Position numbers and translations under genes: made by a program. The notes beneath the pieces were generated by a model. The model did no database searches, had not been told where the DNA came from, and saw only the letters and a list, made by a program, of their open reading frames with translations. This document shows positions 36,948 to 45,752 of a stretch of 64,000 nucleotides of DNA, in pieces. This DNA is from Bacteriovoracaceae bacterium (GTDB lineage: Bacteria; Bdellovibrionota; Bacteriovoracia; Bacteriovoracales; Bacteriovoracaceae): positions 1 to 64,000 of the forward strand of contig JAFMBV010000006.1 in NCBI GenBank assembly GCA_017858255.1, in the 5' to 3' direction. Position 1 is the first letter of the stretch. Each line of letters begins with the position of its first letter.

Positions 36948-39638
36948 ATGATAAAAAAGTTCATCAAATTTTTGACACTAATTCAGCTCATTCTTGGGGT
37001 TGTTTTTACCTGTTCAGAAACTTTTGCCGAAGTCGTTAAGCAAGAGAACGCAAAAACTCACTTACGTTGGAATGTCTTTACTGCAAAAGAAAATATCGTT
37101 GTTGAGAAACGTGGCGATCGTCTCTTTCTTAAAACTTTAAACTCGCAGTTCTTTGATACTGCAAAAAAAGACTTAGAGGCCTTAAAGAAAAACAATCGTT
37201 ATATAAAGAAGCTAACTTTCGTTGAACCTCGTGGAGAAAACAATGTATCCACAATCGAAATTTCTCTCGCAGGAGATGATGTCGAAGTTTTTAACTTCTA
37301 CAGAGAGAGAGATCAAAAACATGTTTTTGATTTCTGGAAGGAAGGAAGTGATGAGCAGACATTTAAGGAATTAGAAAAGCAAGCAAAGAAGATGAAAGCG
37401 GAAAAAGCTGGAGTCGCTAAGGCCAAAGCTGCATCGGCTCCGTTTTTAAAGAAAAAACAAGTTGCCACTAAGAAAGTGAGTAAATCAAAGCCTAGAACAA
37501 AGATAGAGCGAAACGTTGGTTACCGAGACTTTAGATATGGTGCCTCCTTTATATGGGATTATGAATCATTTGGGCCAGAGCTGAAAATTTCATTTGATCT
37601 TAGAACAAAGACACCAGAGTACTTTTATCCCATTAAAAATAGAGAGTATTCTAAATCTGAAAAAGAAGCCCATTTACAGTTGGCCATCAACTTATTTAGA
37701 AAAAAGAAATATGGTCTTATGTATAAATCCATAAAACTTTTTCAAGAGAAGTATGGAGCTGACTCTGAGATTGATCTTTTAGAGTACCTAAAGGCAAATG
37801 CTATATTAAGAGACAATATAAATGGTGGAAATCTTGAACCTGTAAAGATGGCCATTAATATGCTCTCTTCGATTGCTGGTAGAACTAAAAATTATGATTT
37901 GCAAAAATCTATCTATAAATATCTTTTTGCTTACCATAAGAAGAATAAGGAATATGTTGAATCACTGACTATTGCAAAACGCTTCTATGTTAACAGTAAA
38001 GAGAACTTTGATTCTGAAGAGAGTCAATATGCAGCTGAGGCCATTATTTATAATTTGGCCAAGTTAAATCAAGTTGATAAAGTTTCGGAAGTAATAAAAG
38101 AAAAGACGATTGTAAAAATTCTACCAAAAAGTAAGCTACTCGCTTACGAGATTTATGTTCATCACAAGCTTGGAGATATAGATAAGGTATTATCAATATA
38201 TGAAAAAAATAAGTCTGGATTAGCAAAACCTATTGCCCCATCCATCCTCTTCAATGTAGCGGAAGGCTACTTCCAGAAAGCTTCCTTTGATAAGGCGATA
38301 AAGTTATTTGATCAGTTCATTACTGAGCACAGTTATCATACTCATTCATCTCACGCGCGTTTACGATTGGCGCTAACGTTTGAAATCACTGAAAAAGATA
38401 TTAACCAAACGCTAGTTCTTTATAAAAACGCGATTAATCGTTCACAAGATAGTCTGATAAGTGCAGAGGCAAGAATTCGTTATGCCGCTATAAAGTCAAT
38501 TCGCAAATTTAAATTAAAAGAGCAAGACCTTGAAAATAGGGCCTTCCTAGATATTGATGAGAATGTTCAATTATCAATGGATCATAAAAAGTTGCTTTGG
38601 TTGACCAGATTGAGAGCTTTTGTCGTCGATAAACAATATGAAAATGCATTGGCCTATCTCTCTGCTCTACCACTAACTTCTCTTAAGCCTGTTGAAAGAA
38701 GAGTTTTTCAAGCAGATGGTGCCGAAGTCGTATATGGCATTATTCAAAAAGAATATGAGAAAAGTGAATACTCTAAAGTCGTAAAAGAGTGGAGTAAATT
38801 CAAGAATACTTATGTTAGGAAAGTGGCAAACGATCCTTATATGAACTTTATTGTAGGTCAAAGTTACCTCCAGTTAGGTTTATATGATGGTTTTGAGAAT
38901 CTCTATGGGGATTTTAAAAAGCTTGCGAAGACTCCTGAGAGAACTTTTCCAATCTGGATACCAAGAAGAAGAGAAGAGAATACTGATGAAATGATTTTCG
39001 AGTTAGGGATCATCAAGGATATAAAATTAAAAAATTGGGACCTGGCCAAAAGGGGACTACAGCAAATCGTAAATATAAATAATAGAAGTAACCAAGTTCA
39101 TTACTACTCAGGGTTGATTGAATACGCATTAAAAAACTACAGGGCCTCTGCTATGAGTTTTGAGCGTTTTCTGTCTGGTCAGAAGAGTCAAACGATCTTC
39201 GACCCAATGGAGCTCTCAGGAATGATCAATAAATATACTGATACTCTCTACCAAATGGGCAAACTTTCAAAGTTCCAAAAGGTAACTGAGGCCATTTTGT
39301 CCGACACCAAAAATTATGCACCAGATAATCCTTTCATGAAATCAATGAGGGAAAGGCTTGAGTACCTCAATATTGAAATTCTTGCAGGTGATGGAACGGC
39401 TAAGTCCTCACTATTATTAGAGGCTAAAATTCTGGACTTTATGAAGGTATATCCTGGAACGGATTATACAGGACGATGTAATTATCTTTTAGGCATGGCA
39501 CTTGCAAAGAATAACAAACCACTTAAAGCGAAAGAGCTTTTTGAGAAAATACTACAGGATCAGGACGCCCCTGCTTCTATTAAGGAATTAGTTAGGTCTG
39601 AGCTATCGCTTATGGCCATAAAAGAACGAACGATATAG
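36948..39638 (+). CDS. Exported TPR protein, flagellar neighbourhood
   Basis: An 896-residue protein with an N-terminal signal-type hydrophobic stretch (LTLIQLILGVVFTC, cleavage near SETFA). A Lys/Ala-rich linker (about 140-170) precedes many helix-pair repeats of TPR type (for example about 240-270, 420-460, 800-870: NYLLGMALAKNNKPLKAKELFEKIL). It opens the gene run that continues into the flagellar operon. Its size and repeats suggest a periplasmic scaffold or assembly factor for the motor; that is inference. No enzymatic domain is visible. Confidence 0.65.
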   Translation: MIKKFIKFLTLIQLILGVVFTCSETFAEVVKQENAKTHLRWNVFTAKENIVVEKRGDRLFLKTLNSQFFDTAKKDLEALKKNNRYIKKLTFVEPRGENNVSTIEISLAGDDVEVFNFYRERDQKHVFDFWKEGSDEQTFKELEKQAKKMKAEKAGVAKAKAASAPFLKKKQVATKKVSKSKPRTKIERNVGYRDFRYGASFIWDYESFGPELKISFDLRTKTPEYFYPIKNREYSKSEKEAHLQLAINLFRKKKYGLMYKSIKLFQEKYGADSEIDLLEYLKANAILRDNINGGNLEPVKMAINMLSSIAGRTKNYDLQKSIYKYLFAYHKKNKEYVESLTIAKRFYVNSKENFDSEESQYAAEAIIYNLAKLNQVDKVSEVIKEKTIVKILPKSKLLAYEIYVHHKLGDIDKVLSIYEKNKSGLAKPIAPSILFNVAEGYFQKASFDKAIKLFDQFITEHSYHTHSSHARLRLALTFEITEKDINQTLVLYKNAINRSQDSLISAEARIRYAAIKSIRKFKLKEQDLENRAFLDIDENVQLSMDHKKLLWLTRLRAFVVDKQYENALAYLSALPLTSLKPVERRVFQADGAEVVYGIIQKEYEKSEYSKVVKEWSKFKNTYVRKVANDPYMNFIVGQSYLQLGLYDGFENLYGDFKKLAKTPERTFPIWIPRRREENTDEMIFELGIIKDIKLKNWDLAKRGLQQIVNINNRSNQVHYYSGLIEYALKNYRASAMSFERFLSGQKSQTIFDPMELSGMINKYTDTLYQMGKLSKFQKVTEAILSDTKNYAPDNPFMKSMRERLEYLNIEILAGDGTAKSSLLLEAKILDFMKVYPGTDYTGRCNYLLGMALAKNNKPLKAKELFEKILQDQDAPASIKELVRSELSLMAIKERTI

Positions 39639-39681
39639 AAAACCGGCCCAAGGATTGGGTTCAATATTGACAGGAGGTCAA

Positions 39682-40611
39682 ATGGAAACGGTAAATGTTG
39701 AGCTATTTGGAAGAGATCCAAAAGTACAAAAGGCTGTAAATGTAGCAGCTAATGTTTCTGTAACAAAAGCGCCAGTTCTCATTGCTGGTGAGGCAGGTGT
39801 TGGTAAGCGAACACTTGCACGTTACATCCACGAAAATTCAAGTCGAGCATCAAAGCCATTCGAAATGGTTGATTGCGGTGCAGACGCGAAGACAGTCGAA
39901 AACCACATCCTAGGTTGGAGAGACGAGGAAGGTCGCTTTAATAAAGGCGTACTGGAGAAGGCTAATACTGGTTCAGTTGTATTTGCTAACATCGACGGTC
40001 TCGAAGATGAGTTCCAGAAAAAACTACATAAAATTGTTTCAGAGTTATCTGATTACGATATTGATGTTCGCATCATTGCCACGACAACAAAGAACCTATC
40101 AAAGCTTGTAGGATCTGGTCGCTTTTATCGTGGTCTATATACGCTTGTAAGCAACAATGCTTTGAGCCTGACACCCCTACGTGAAAGAGCAAACGATTTA
40201 GAAATGATGGCACAACACTTTGTAAGTGAATTCTGCCAGGACAGAAAACTAACGATTGACTCTAGTGCAATGGATAAAATACTTGGTCATTACTGGACAC
40301 ATAATGTTCACGAACTAAGAACTGTGATTGAAAGCTCAGTTGCCAATTGTACCGGTGAATTCCTAACGGAAGCTGATCTAGAAATAGGTGAGAAAAAAGC
40401 CGTCAATATGATTAGTGATGATGACAACGAAGGAATTCGTTTAATGTCATTAAAAGAAGCTGAAAAGCTTTTAATCAAAAAAGCACTTATTCATACAAGT
40501 GAAAATAGAACTCAAGCGGCTAAGATATTAGGTGTTTCGATTAGAACACTTAGAAATAAGATTAATGAATACCGTTCAGATGGGAACGTTTATTTCGTTA
40601 ACTTAAGATAA
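39682..40611 (+). CDS. Degenerate sigma-54-activator-like AAA+ protein
   Basis: A 309-residue relative of NtrC-type activators without a receiver domain. Walker A is intact (GEAGVGK, 36-42), but the GAFTGA loop that contacts sigma-54 is absent (ILGWRDEEGRFNKG in its place) and Walker B is altered (VVFANIDGL, where FLDEI is usual). The sensor II/arginine block TPLRERANDLEMMAQHF is present, and a Fis-type HTH closes it (NRTQAAKILGVSIRTLRNKI). It probably binds DNA but is unlikely to remodel sigma-54 holoenzyme in the usual way. Start chosen for the perfect AGGAGGT 3 bases before ATG 39682. Directly precedes flgB. Confidence 0.8.
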   Translation: METVNVELFGRDPKVQKAVNVAANVSVTKAPVLIAGEAGVGKRTLARYIHENSSRASKPFEMVDCGADAKTVENHILGWRDEEGRFNKGVLEKANTGSVVFANIDGLEDEFQKKLHKIVSELSDYDIDVRIIATTTKNLSKLVGSGRFYRGLYTLVSNNALSLTPLRERANDLEMMAQHFVSEFCQDRKLTIDSSAMDKILGHYWTHNVHELRTVIESSVANCTGEFLTEADLEIGEKKAVNMISDDDNEGIRLMSLKEAEKLLIKKALIHTSENRTQAAKILGVSIRTLRNKINEYRSDGNVYFVNLR

Positions 40612-40663
40612 TAAAACGATTGACCTCCACAATCCCAACCGGGTGCGAGGTGAAGGAGATGTT

Positions 40664-41071
40664 ATGAATATAGAGGATAAAACAATCAAGGCTTTGGCGG
40701 CTTCGCTCAACTTCCGTCAAATGCGCCAAGAAGTAATCTCTAGTAATGTCGCCAACGCTGATACGCCCGGTTATAAAGCAAAGAGAGTCGATTTCGAATC
40801 GGCCTTAGCGCGCGCTTTAGATGTTGATGGGGAAATGCAGATGAAAACCGATGACGATGGCCATTTCGATGTGGGAAATGGTGGCTTCAACAATCTAGAG
40901 CCAGAAATCTATGAAGATAGTAACGGTGTCGTCTCTCTAGACGGTAATACTGTGGATCGTGAACAAGAAATGGCAAAGATGGTTGAAAACAAGATTCTTT
41001 ATGATGCAGCTGTACAGCTGTTAAATAAGAAAATTGGTCTCATGAAATATGCCATCTCAAATGATCGTTAG
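40664..41071 (+). CDS. flgB: Flagellar proximal rod protein FlgB
   Basis: Rod protein with the N-terminal block NFRQMRQEVISSNVANADTPGYKAKRVDFE and the C-terminal rod motif MVENKILYDAAVQLLNKKIGLMKYAI, which form the conserved rod helices. 135 residues from the ATG at 40664 (AAGGAG upstream), not the GTG at 40643. Exported through the flagellar type III apparatus. First structural gene of the operon, followed by flgC after 9 bases. Confidence 0.95.
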   Translation: MNIEDKTIKALAASLNFRQMRQEVISSNVANADTPGYKAKRVDFESALARALDVDGEMQMKTDDDGHFDVGNGGFNNLEPEIYEDSNGVVSLDGNTVDREQEMAKMVENKILYDAAVQLLNKKIGLMKYAISNDR

Positions 41072-41080
41072 GAGTAAGAA

Positions 41081-41521
41081 ATGGATTTTTTAACAAGTTT
41101 AAAAATTAGTTCATCAGGCCTAGCGGCAAACAGAAAAAGAATGGGAGCGATCTCATCTAATATTGCCAATGCACAAACGACGAGGACTGCTGAAGGCGGT
41201 GCCTATCGTAAAAAAGAAGTGGTTTTTGGTAGTGAACCAGCAAGAGAGTCCTTTGGTGAAATACTCGAAGGCGAGCTAGATGAAAAAGCTCAATCGGTAC
41301 ATGCCACAGAGGTTATCTCTTCAGATAGACCTCCTGTATTAAAGTATGAACCAGATCATCCAGATGCGAACGACCAGGGTTATGTAGCGTACCCTGATAT
41401 AAATATAATGGAAGAAATGGCAGACATGATATCCGCTTCAAGAGCTTACGAAGCCAATATTAGTGCCTTGAATACGACAAAATCTATGGCGATGAAGGCC
41501 TTGGAGATTGGGAAGAATTAA
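41081..41521 (+). CDS. flgC: Flagellar proximal rod protein FlgC
   Basis: Rod component. N-terminal SLKISSSGLAANRKRMGAISSNIANAQTTRT and C-terminal MEEMADMISASRAYEANISALNTTKSM are the paired rod helices. 146 residues. TAGGAG before the ATG. The usual flgB-flgC-fliE order is kept. Confidence 0.95.
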   Translation: MDFLTSLKISSSGLAANRKRMGAISSNIANAQTTRTAEGGAYRKKEVVFGSEPARESFGEILEGELDEKAQSVHATEVISSDRPPVLKYEPDHPDANDQGYVAYPDINIMEEMADMISASRAYEANISALNTTKSMAMKALEIGKN

Positions 41522-41550
41522 TTAAGGCTTGAAGACGTCAGGAGGACATG

Positions 41551-41922
41551 ATGGCCATTCAAAATGTAGGAACAATTCAAGATATACTTAATCGCTATGA
41601 TGCGAAAAGTTGGTCTCGTTCTGCCGAGATGAAGGGCGTAAACGATTACCAATGGGTAGAGGAGTTAGATGGCCTAAGTCCAACACCTGAGTCTAAAGGT
41701 TATTCAACATTTGGTGACTTCCTTGCGAACTCAATAAATGACGTGAACACCCTGCAATCAAAAGCAAATGAATCTATACAAAAACTTGTTACAGGTGAAA
41801 ATAAAAATATTCACGAAACGATGTTATCAGTAGAAAAAGCAGAAATGGCATTTAAGAGCATGAATCAAATTAGACAAAAAGTTCTAGATGCATATCGAGA
41901 AGTAATGAAAATGCAGGTTTAA
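41551..41922 (+). CDS. fliE: Flagellar hook-basal body protein FliE
   Basis: Links the MS ring to the rod. The C-terminal FliE motif is clear: VEKAEMAFKSMNQIRQKVLDAYREVMKMQV. Two adjacent ATGs exist; 41551 is 5 bases from AGGAGG and is preferred to 41548. The N-terminal 60 residues are longer than in E. coli FliE (104 aa) but carry no motif. Confidence 0.92.
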   Translation: MAIQNVGTIQDILNRYDAKSWSRSAEMKGVNDYQWVEELDGLSPTPESKGYSTFGDFLANSINDVNTLQSKANESIQKLVTGENKNIHETMLSVEKAEMAFKSMNQIRQKVLDAYREVMKMQV

Positions 41923-41978
41923 TCTGCATTAAGAGCTGTCCTTAGGATGAGGAATGGCTAATTTTTAGGAGGATTTCC

Positions 41979-43667
41979 GTGCAAGACATAATTGAAAAAG
42001 TCTTCCAAAATTTTAAAGAGTTTTTCGTCGGCCTAGACTTTAATAAGAAAGTCGGTTTAATTGCCACGACGACGCTAATTATTGGTGCCCTTTTTAGTAT
42101 GATTTTATGGGTTACTGATACGCGCTACGAAATTCTTTATTCGGACCTTAATAAGGAAGATTCTCAAAAGATTCAGATTCTTTTGGAAGAAAAGAATATT
42201 CCAAAGCTTGTTGTTAATGATGGAAAGGTTATTAAAATACCTGAAGACATGGTCAACAAATGGCGTCTTGAAATTGCTACTTTGGGAGTTAATTTCAGCG
42301 GTACTGTTGGTTATGAAGTCTTTGATAAACAAAGCTTTGGAACAACATCTTTTGTACAAAAGGTAAATAAGCAAAGGGCCCTAGAGGGTGAGCTTGTTAA
42401 GACGATCAAGTATATTAGAGGTGTAAAAAGGGCCAGGGTTCACTTAAGTATTCCAGAGAGTAGTCCCTTCGTAAGTGAAAAGAAAGCACCTACCGCTTCT
42501 GTTGTATTAGAACTAAACCGTGGTGTTTCACTAACATCAGCAGAAATAAAAGGTGTGGGCCAATTGGTTTCAAGTTCTGTTGATGGAATGAGACCAGAGA
42601 ACGTTGTGATTTTGGATGATCGCGGTAAAAAGCTTTCCGATAATATTGGCGATGCGATGACCGCATATACGGCCAACCGAGTCGCTCTTGAGCAAAAGAT
42701 GAATGCTCAATATGAAAGGCAAATTGAAGAGATACTCGCAAAGGTTGTAGGGCAAGGAAAAGTTATTGCTAAGGTCTCTGTGAACATGGACTTTACGACT
42801 TCAGTCTCTACCGAGACAACTTATGATTCAGAAAATAAGGCAACTCTATCGGAAGTAGAGAATAGTCAAAAACTAAATGGTGCAAGGCCTAGTCCACAAG
42901 GGATTCCGGGGGCTCGTTCAAACCTGCCTGGGGAAACACCACAGCCTGGTATTCCTGAAACCAGAAATAATGTTGATAAGAAGCTTACAACACGTAACTA
43001 CAATGTTCCTTCTAAGGTAACAAAATCTAAGAAGCCATCTGCTGGTCTTAAGAATGTTACTGCGGCCGTAATGATTGATGGAAGACGCGTTCCAGTAATG
43101 GATGCTGAAGGCAACCCTTCTCTTACAGAATCAGGCTCTCAGAAGATGCGTTATGAGCCGTGGAGTGAAGCTGATCTAGCGAATTTCTCGGCAATCGTTA
43201 GTTCGACGATTGGAATGTCAGATCGTCGGGGCGATAAACTCGTTATCAAAAACATGGAGTTTGCGAAAGAAGATACTGACGCAATTGAAGCCCTTTTAAG
43301 AGAAAAAGCCAATAGAGAACTTATCAAGAATATCATTAAGTATCTAACGATTGGTCTTGCGATTAGTCTCTTCTTCTTCTTGATTGTTCGTCCCTTTGTT
43401 CAGTGGATTACTGACAATACGGTAGAGTCTGTTGAAGATTTCTTACCTCGAACACTTGAAGAACTAGAAAGAGTACAGGCAAATCAAAAATTACCTGGTC
43501 TCGAAGATGCTCTTCCTCAGATGGAAGAAAAAATTAACCCTGAAAAAATTGAAGGGAATATGCTTCGAGAAAAAATTATTTCCTTGGTGGAGGCGAACCC
43601 ATCTAAGGCAGCACAAATTATACATGAAATGATTCATTCGCAAGAATCTGATAAATCAATTGCCTAA
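41979..43667 (+). CDS. fliF: Flagellar MS-ring protein FliF
   Basis: Inner-membrane ring that carries the motor and export gate. Transmembrane helices at about 27-47 and 445-467 (LTIGLAISLFFFLIVRPFV), with the secretin-like ring-building domains between them (YSDLNKEDSQKIQILLEEKNIP, SSSVDGMRPENVVILDD). A Pro/Gly-rich insert at about 300-330 is typical. C-terminal cytoplasmic tail for FliG. GTG start with AGGAGGA. 562 residues. Confidence 0.95.
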   Translation: MQDIIEKVFQNFKEFFVGLDFNKKVGLIATTTLIIGALFSMILWVTDTRYEILYSDLNKEDSQKIQILLEEKNIPKLVVNDGKVIKIPEDMVNKWRLEIATLGVNFSGTVGYEVFDKQSFGTTSFVQKVNKQRALEGELVKTIKYIRGVKRARVHLSIPESSPFVSEKKAPTASVVLELNRGVSLTSAEIKGVGQLVSSSVDGMRPENVVILDDRGKKLSDNIGDAMTAYTANRVALEQKMNAQYERQIEEILAKVVGQGKVIAKVSVNMDFTTSVSTETTYDSENKATLSEVENSQKLNGARPSPQGIPGARSNLPGETPQPGIPETRNNVDKKLTTRNYNVPSKVTKSKKPSAGLKNVTAAVMIDGRRVPVMDAEGNPSLTESGSQKMRYEPWSEADLANFSAIVSSTIGMSDRRGDKLVIKNMEFAKEDTDAIEALLREKANRELIKNIIKYLTIGLAISLFFFLIVRPFVQWITDNTVESVEDFLPRTLEELERVQANQKLPGLEDALPQMEEKINPEKIEGNMLREKIISLVEANPSKAAQIIHEMIHSQESDKSIA

Positions 43668-43694
43668 GGGCAAGATAGTTAAGGAGAGGTCGTT

Positions 43695-44726
43695 GTGTCC
43701 GCTGAAAACTTAGATCCAGATACAGAATATAGCTTACTTTCCGGTCAGGATAAGTCTGCTATTCTTTTGAGCTCCTTAGGTGTTGATACAACTCAGCTCA
43801 TCTTTGAGCATATGCGTGACAACGACGTTAAGCGCATGATCAACGCCATGTCGAATATTAATAGAGCTCCTATTTGGATGATTAAAAAAGTATTGGAAGA
43901 ATTTTATACCCAACTTAACGAAGAAAATGATCTCCTCTTTTCTGATAACAGAGGAAGGGACTTTATTGTTAATGCTCTTGGTGAAGATAGAGCAAAGCAG
44001 CTTCTTGGCCAAATTGTCGATGTAGGTACTTCAAATACTCTCGAGTCGCTTGAGCTTGTTGATACGAGAACGCTCGCTAACTTCTTAATTAATGAGCATC
44101 CACAAACTATCGCACTTATCGTTGCTCATTTGAATCCTGAAAGAAAGGTAGACGTCTTAAGAAGACTTCCAGAAGGTCTTCAGGCAGAAGTCGTTCTTAG
44201 GGTCGCTAATCTAGATTACGTTTCTCCAGAACTTATTGCTCAACTTGATGATGTCTTGAAAACTGAACTAAGTACTCTTGGTTCAATTGATACCAATCAG
44301 CTTGGTGGTGTGGAACCGATCGCAGATATGCTTAACCTTATGGATAAGAATTCTGAGAAAAATATCATGTCTCGTGTTGAGGAAAAAGATCCTGAACTTG
44401 CGGAAGAAATTAGAAAACTTATGTTTGTTTTTGAAGATCTTGTTTATGTTGATGACAAAGGTATTCAAGCAATTCTTAAAGAAGTTGATAATGCTAAACT
44501 TGTTATCGCCCTTAAAACCGCGAATGATGAGATTAGATCGAAACTCTTTAAGAACATGTCGAATCGAGCAGCAACTCTTCTCATGGAAGATTTGGACTCT
44601 CTTGGGCCGACAAAGTTATCCGATGTTGAAAAAGCACAGGCAGAGATTGTTCAGAAATGTAAGGATCTTGAATCGCAAGGGAAGTGTTTTATCTCTCGCG
44701 GTGGAGATGGAGACGCTCTTGTTTAA
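43695..44726 (+). CDS. fliG: Flagellar motor switch protein FliG
   Basis: C-ring switch protein. N-terminal ring-interacting domain (AILLSSLGVDTTQLIF), the middle EHPQTIALIVAHL motif (about residues 133-145) and the C-terminal charged torque helix region (ILKEVDNAKLVIALKTANDEIRSKLFKNMSNRA, DDKGIQ upstream) are all present. GTG start preceded by AAGGAG. Length 343 is normal. Confidence 0.96.
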   Translation: MSAENLDPDTEYSLLSGQDKSAILLSSLGVDTTQLIFEHMRDNDVKRMINAMSNINRAPIWMIKKVLEEFYTQLNEENDLLFSDNRGRDFIVNALGEDRAKQLLGQIVDVGTSNTLESLELVDTRTLANFLINEHPQTIALIVAHLNPERKVDVLRRLPEGLQAEVVLRVANLDYVSPELIAQLDDVLKTELSTLGSIDTNQLGGVEPIADMLNLMDKNSEKNIMSRVEEKDPELAEEIRKLMFVFEDLVYVDDKGIQAILKEVDNAKLVIALKTANDEIRSKLFKNMSNRAATLLMEDLDSLGPTKLSDVEKAQAEIVQKCKDLESQGKCFISRGGDGDALV

Positions 44727-44747
44727 TGATTTTTATAAGGATTGTGC

Positions 44748-45752
44748 ATGAAAGATCTTCAAGACCTCTTGAAAGATAAAATTGAGAAATACGAGTTTCA
44801 AAATTTATTTGAAGACTCGGAGACTAAGAAGGGTCTATCGGAATTTCAATTCCAACCTTTAAGAAAAGATCAGGTTCTTGACGTACAAGAGCACGAGAGA
44901 ATTATTAAGATCGAGCGTAAAGTAGCGAATCAAAGTAACTTTGAAATAGCACCTATTGTTCGTGAACACCGAGGCATGAATCGCCAAGAGGATCTTGAAA
45001 GACAAAGGTTGATTCAAGAAGAAGTTGAAAAACAACTTCTACGCATCCAGAGTGATGCCTATAAAGAAGGTTTTGAAAAAGGTCTTTTGGACGGGCAAGA
45101 AGAAGTCTTTAATCAGACGAGAGCTGGGGTTGAGCAAAAACTTGAGGGTCTAGCGGAGATGATTGAAGAGGTTCTAAAAACTCAAGAGGACCTTCTTGCT
45201 CAAGAAAAAATGGACGTATATCGTACGATTAAAAACTTAACGAAATGGATTGTTTTAAAAGAAATCGAACAAGACGGTGATTATGTTGTTCGTCTACTAG
45301 ATAAATTGTTAAATGAACTTCAAGTTAAAAGTAATGTGCTGATTCAGATTGATCGTAAGTCGTTTGAAGATAAACCAGATATTTTGCAGATACTTGAAGA
45401 AAAAATTGGCGAACTAAAGAATGTCCGACTTGAAATTGATTATGATATTGAGGGACCAGGTATTGTTGTTACTAGTGAAAATGGAATCATTAACGGGAGC
45501 CTAAGAGAGCAATTTCGTAATCTATCACGTCTATTCGAGTCTGTAGGGCTAACGGAAAATGAGCCCTTAGAAGATGTGTTTGAGGATGGAAGAATCAATT
45601 TATCTAAAGTGGATGACAACGACACTTCTTTGAATACGGCACCAGATAATCCTGTCGAAAATCTCGATAATGACAGCGATAGTGAAACTAATAACCAAAT
45701 TGAAAGTAGCGAAGACGAAAGTCCCGACGAGGGAGACGATAGTGAGTCTTGA
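44748..45752 (+). CDS. fliH: Flagellar export apparatus protein FliH
   Basis: Cytoplasmic stator of the export ATPase FliI. The central coiled coil (EEVEKQLLRIQSDAYKEGFEKG, about 85-110) includes the GxxxG-like helix region, and the C-terminal domain (LTKWIVLKEIEQDGDYVVRLL) resembles the ATPase-stator fold. The ATG at 44748 is preferred to TTG 44742. The C-terminal 45 residues are an acidic low-complexity tail (NDSDSETNN...) not usual in the family. Overlaps fliI by 11 bases. Confidence 0.85.
   Translation: MKDLQDLLKDKIEKYEFQNLFEDSETKKGLSEFQFQPLRKDQVLDVQEHERIIKIERKVANQSNFEIAPIVREHRGMNRQEDLERQRLIQEEVEKQLLRIQSDAYKEGFEKGLLDGQEEVFNQTRAGVEQKLEGLAEMIEEVLKTQEDLLAQEKMDVYRTIKNLTKWIVLKEIEQDGDYVVRLLDKLLNELQVKSNVLIQIDRKSFEDKPDILQILEEKIGELKNVRLEIDYDIEGPGIVVTSENGIINGSLREQFRNLSRLFESVGLTENEPLEDVFEDGRINLSKVDDNDTSLNTAPDNPVENLDNDSDSETNNQIESSEDESPDEGDDSES

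Noticed and set aside
45670-45741. Longer FliI start within fliH
   Set aside because: FliI does not need it, and GTG 45742 has the better ribosome site.
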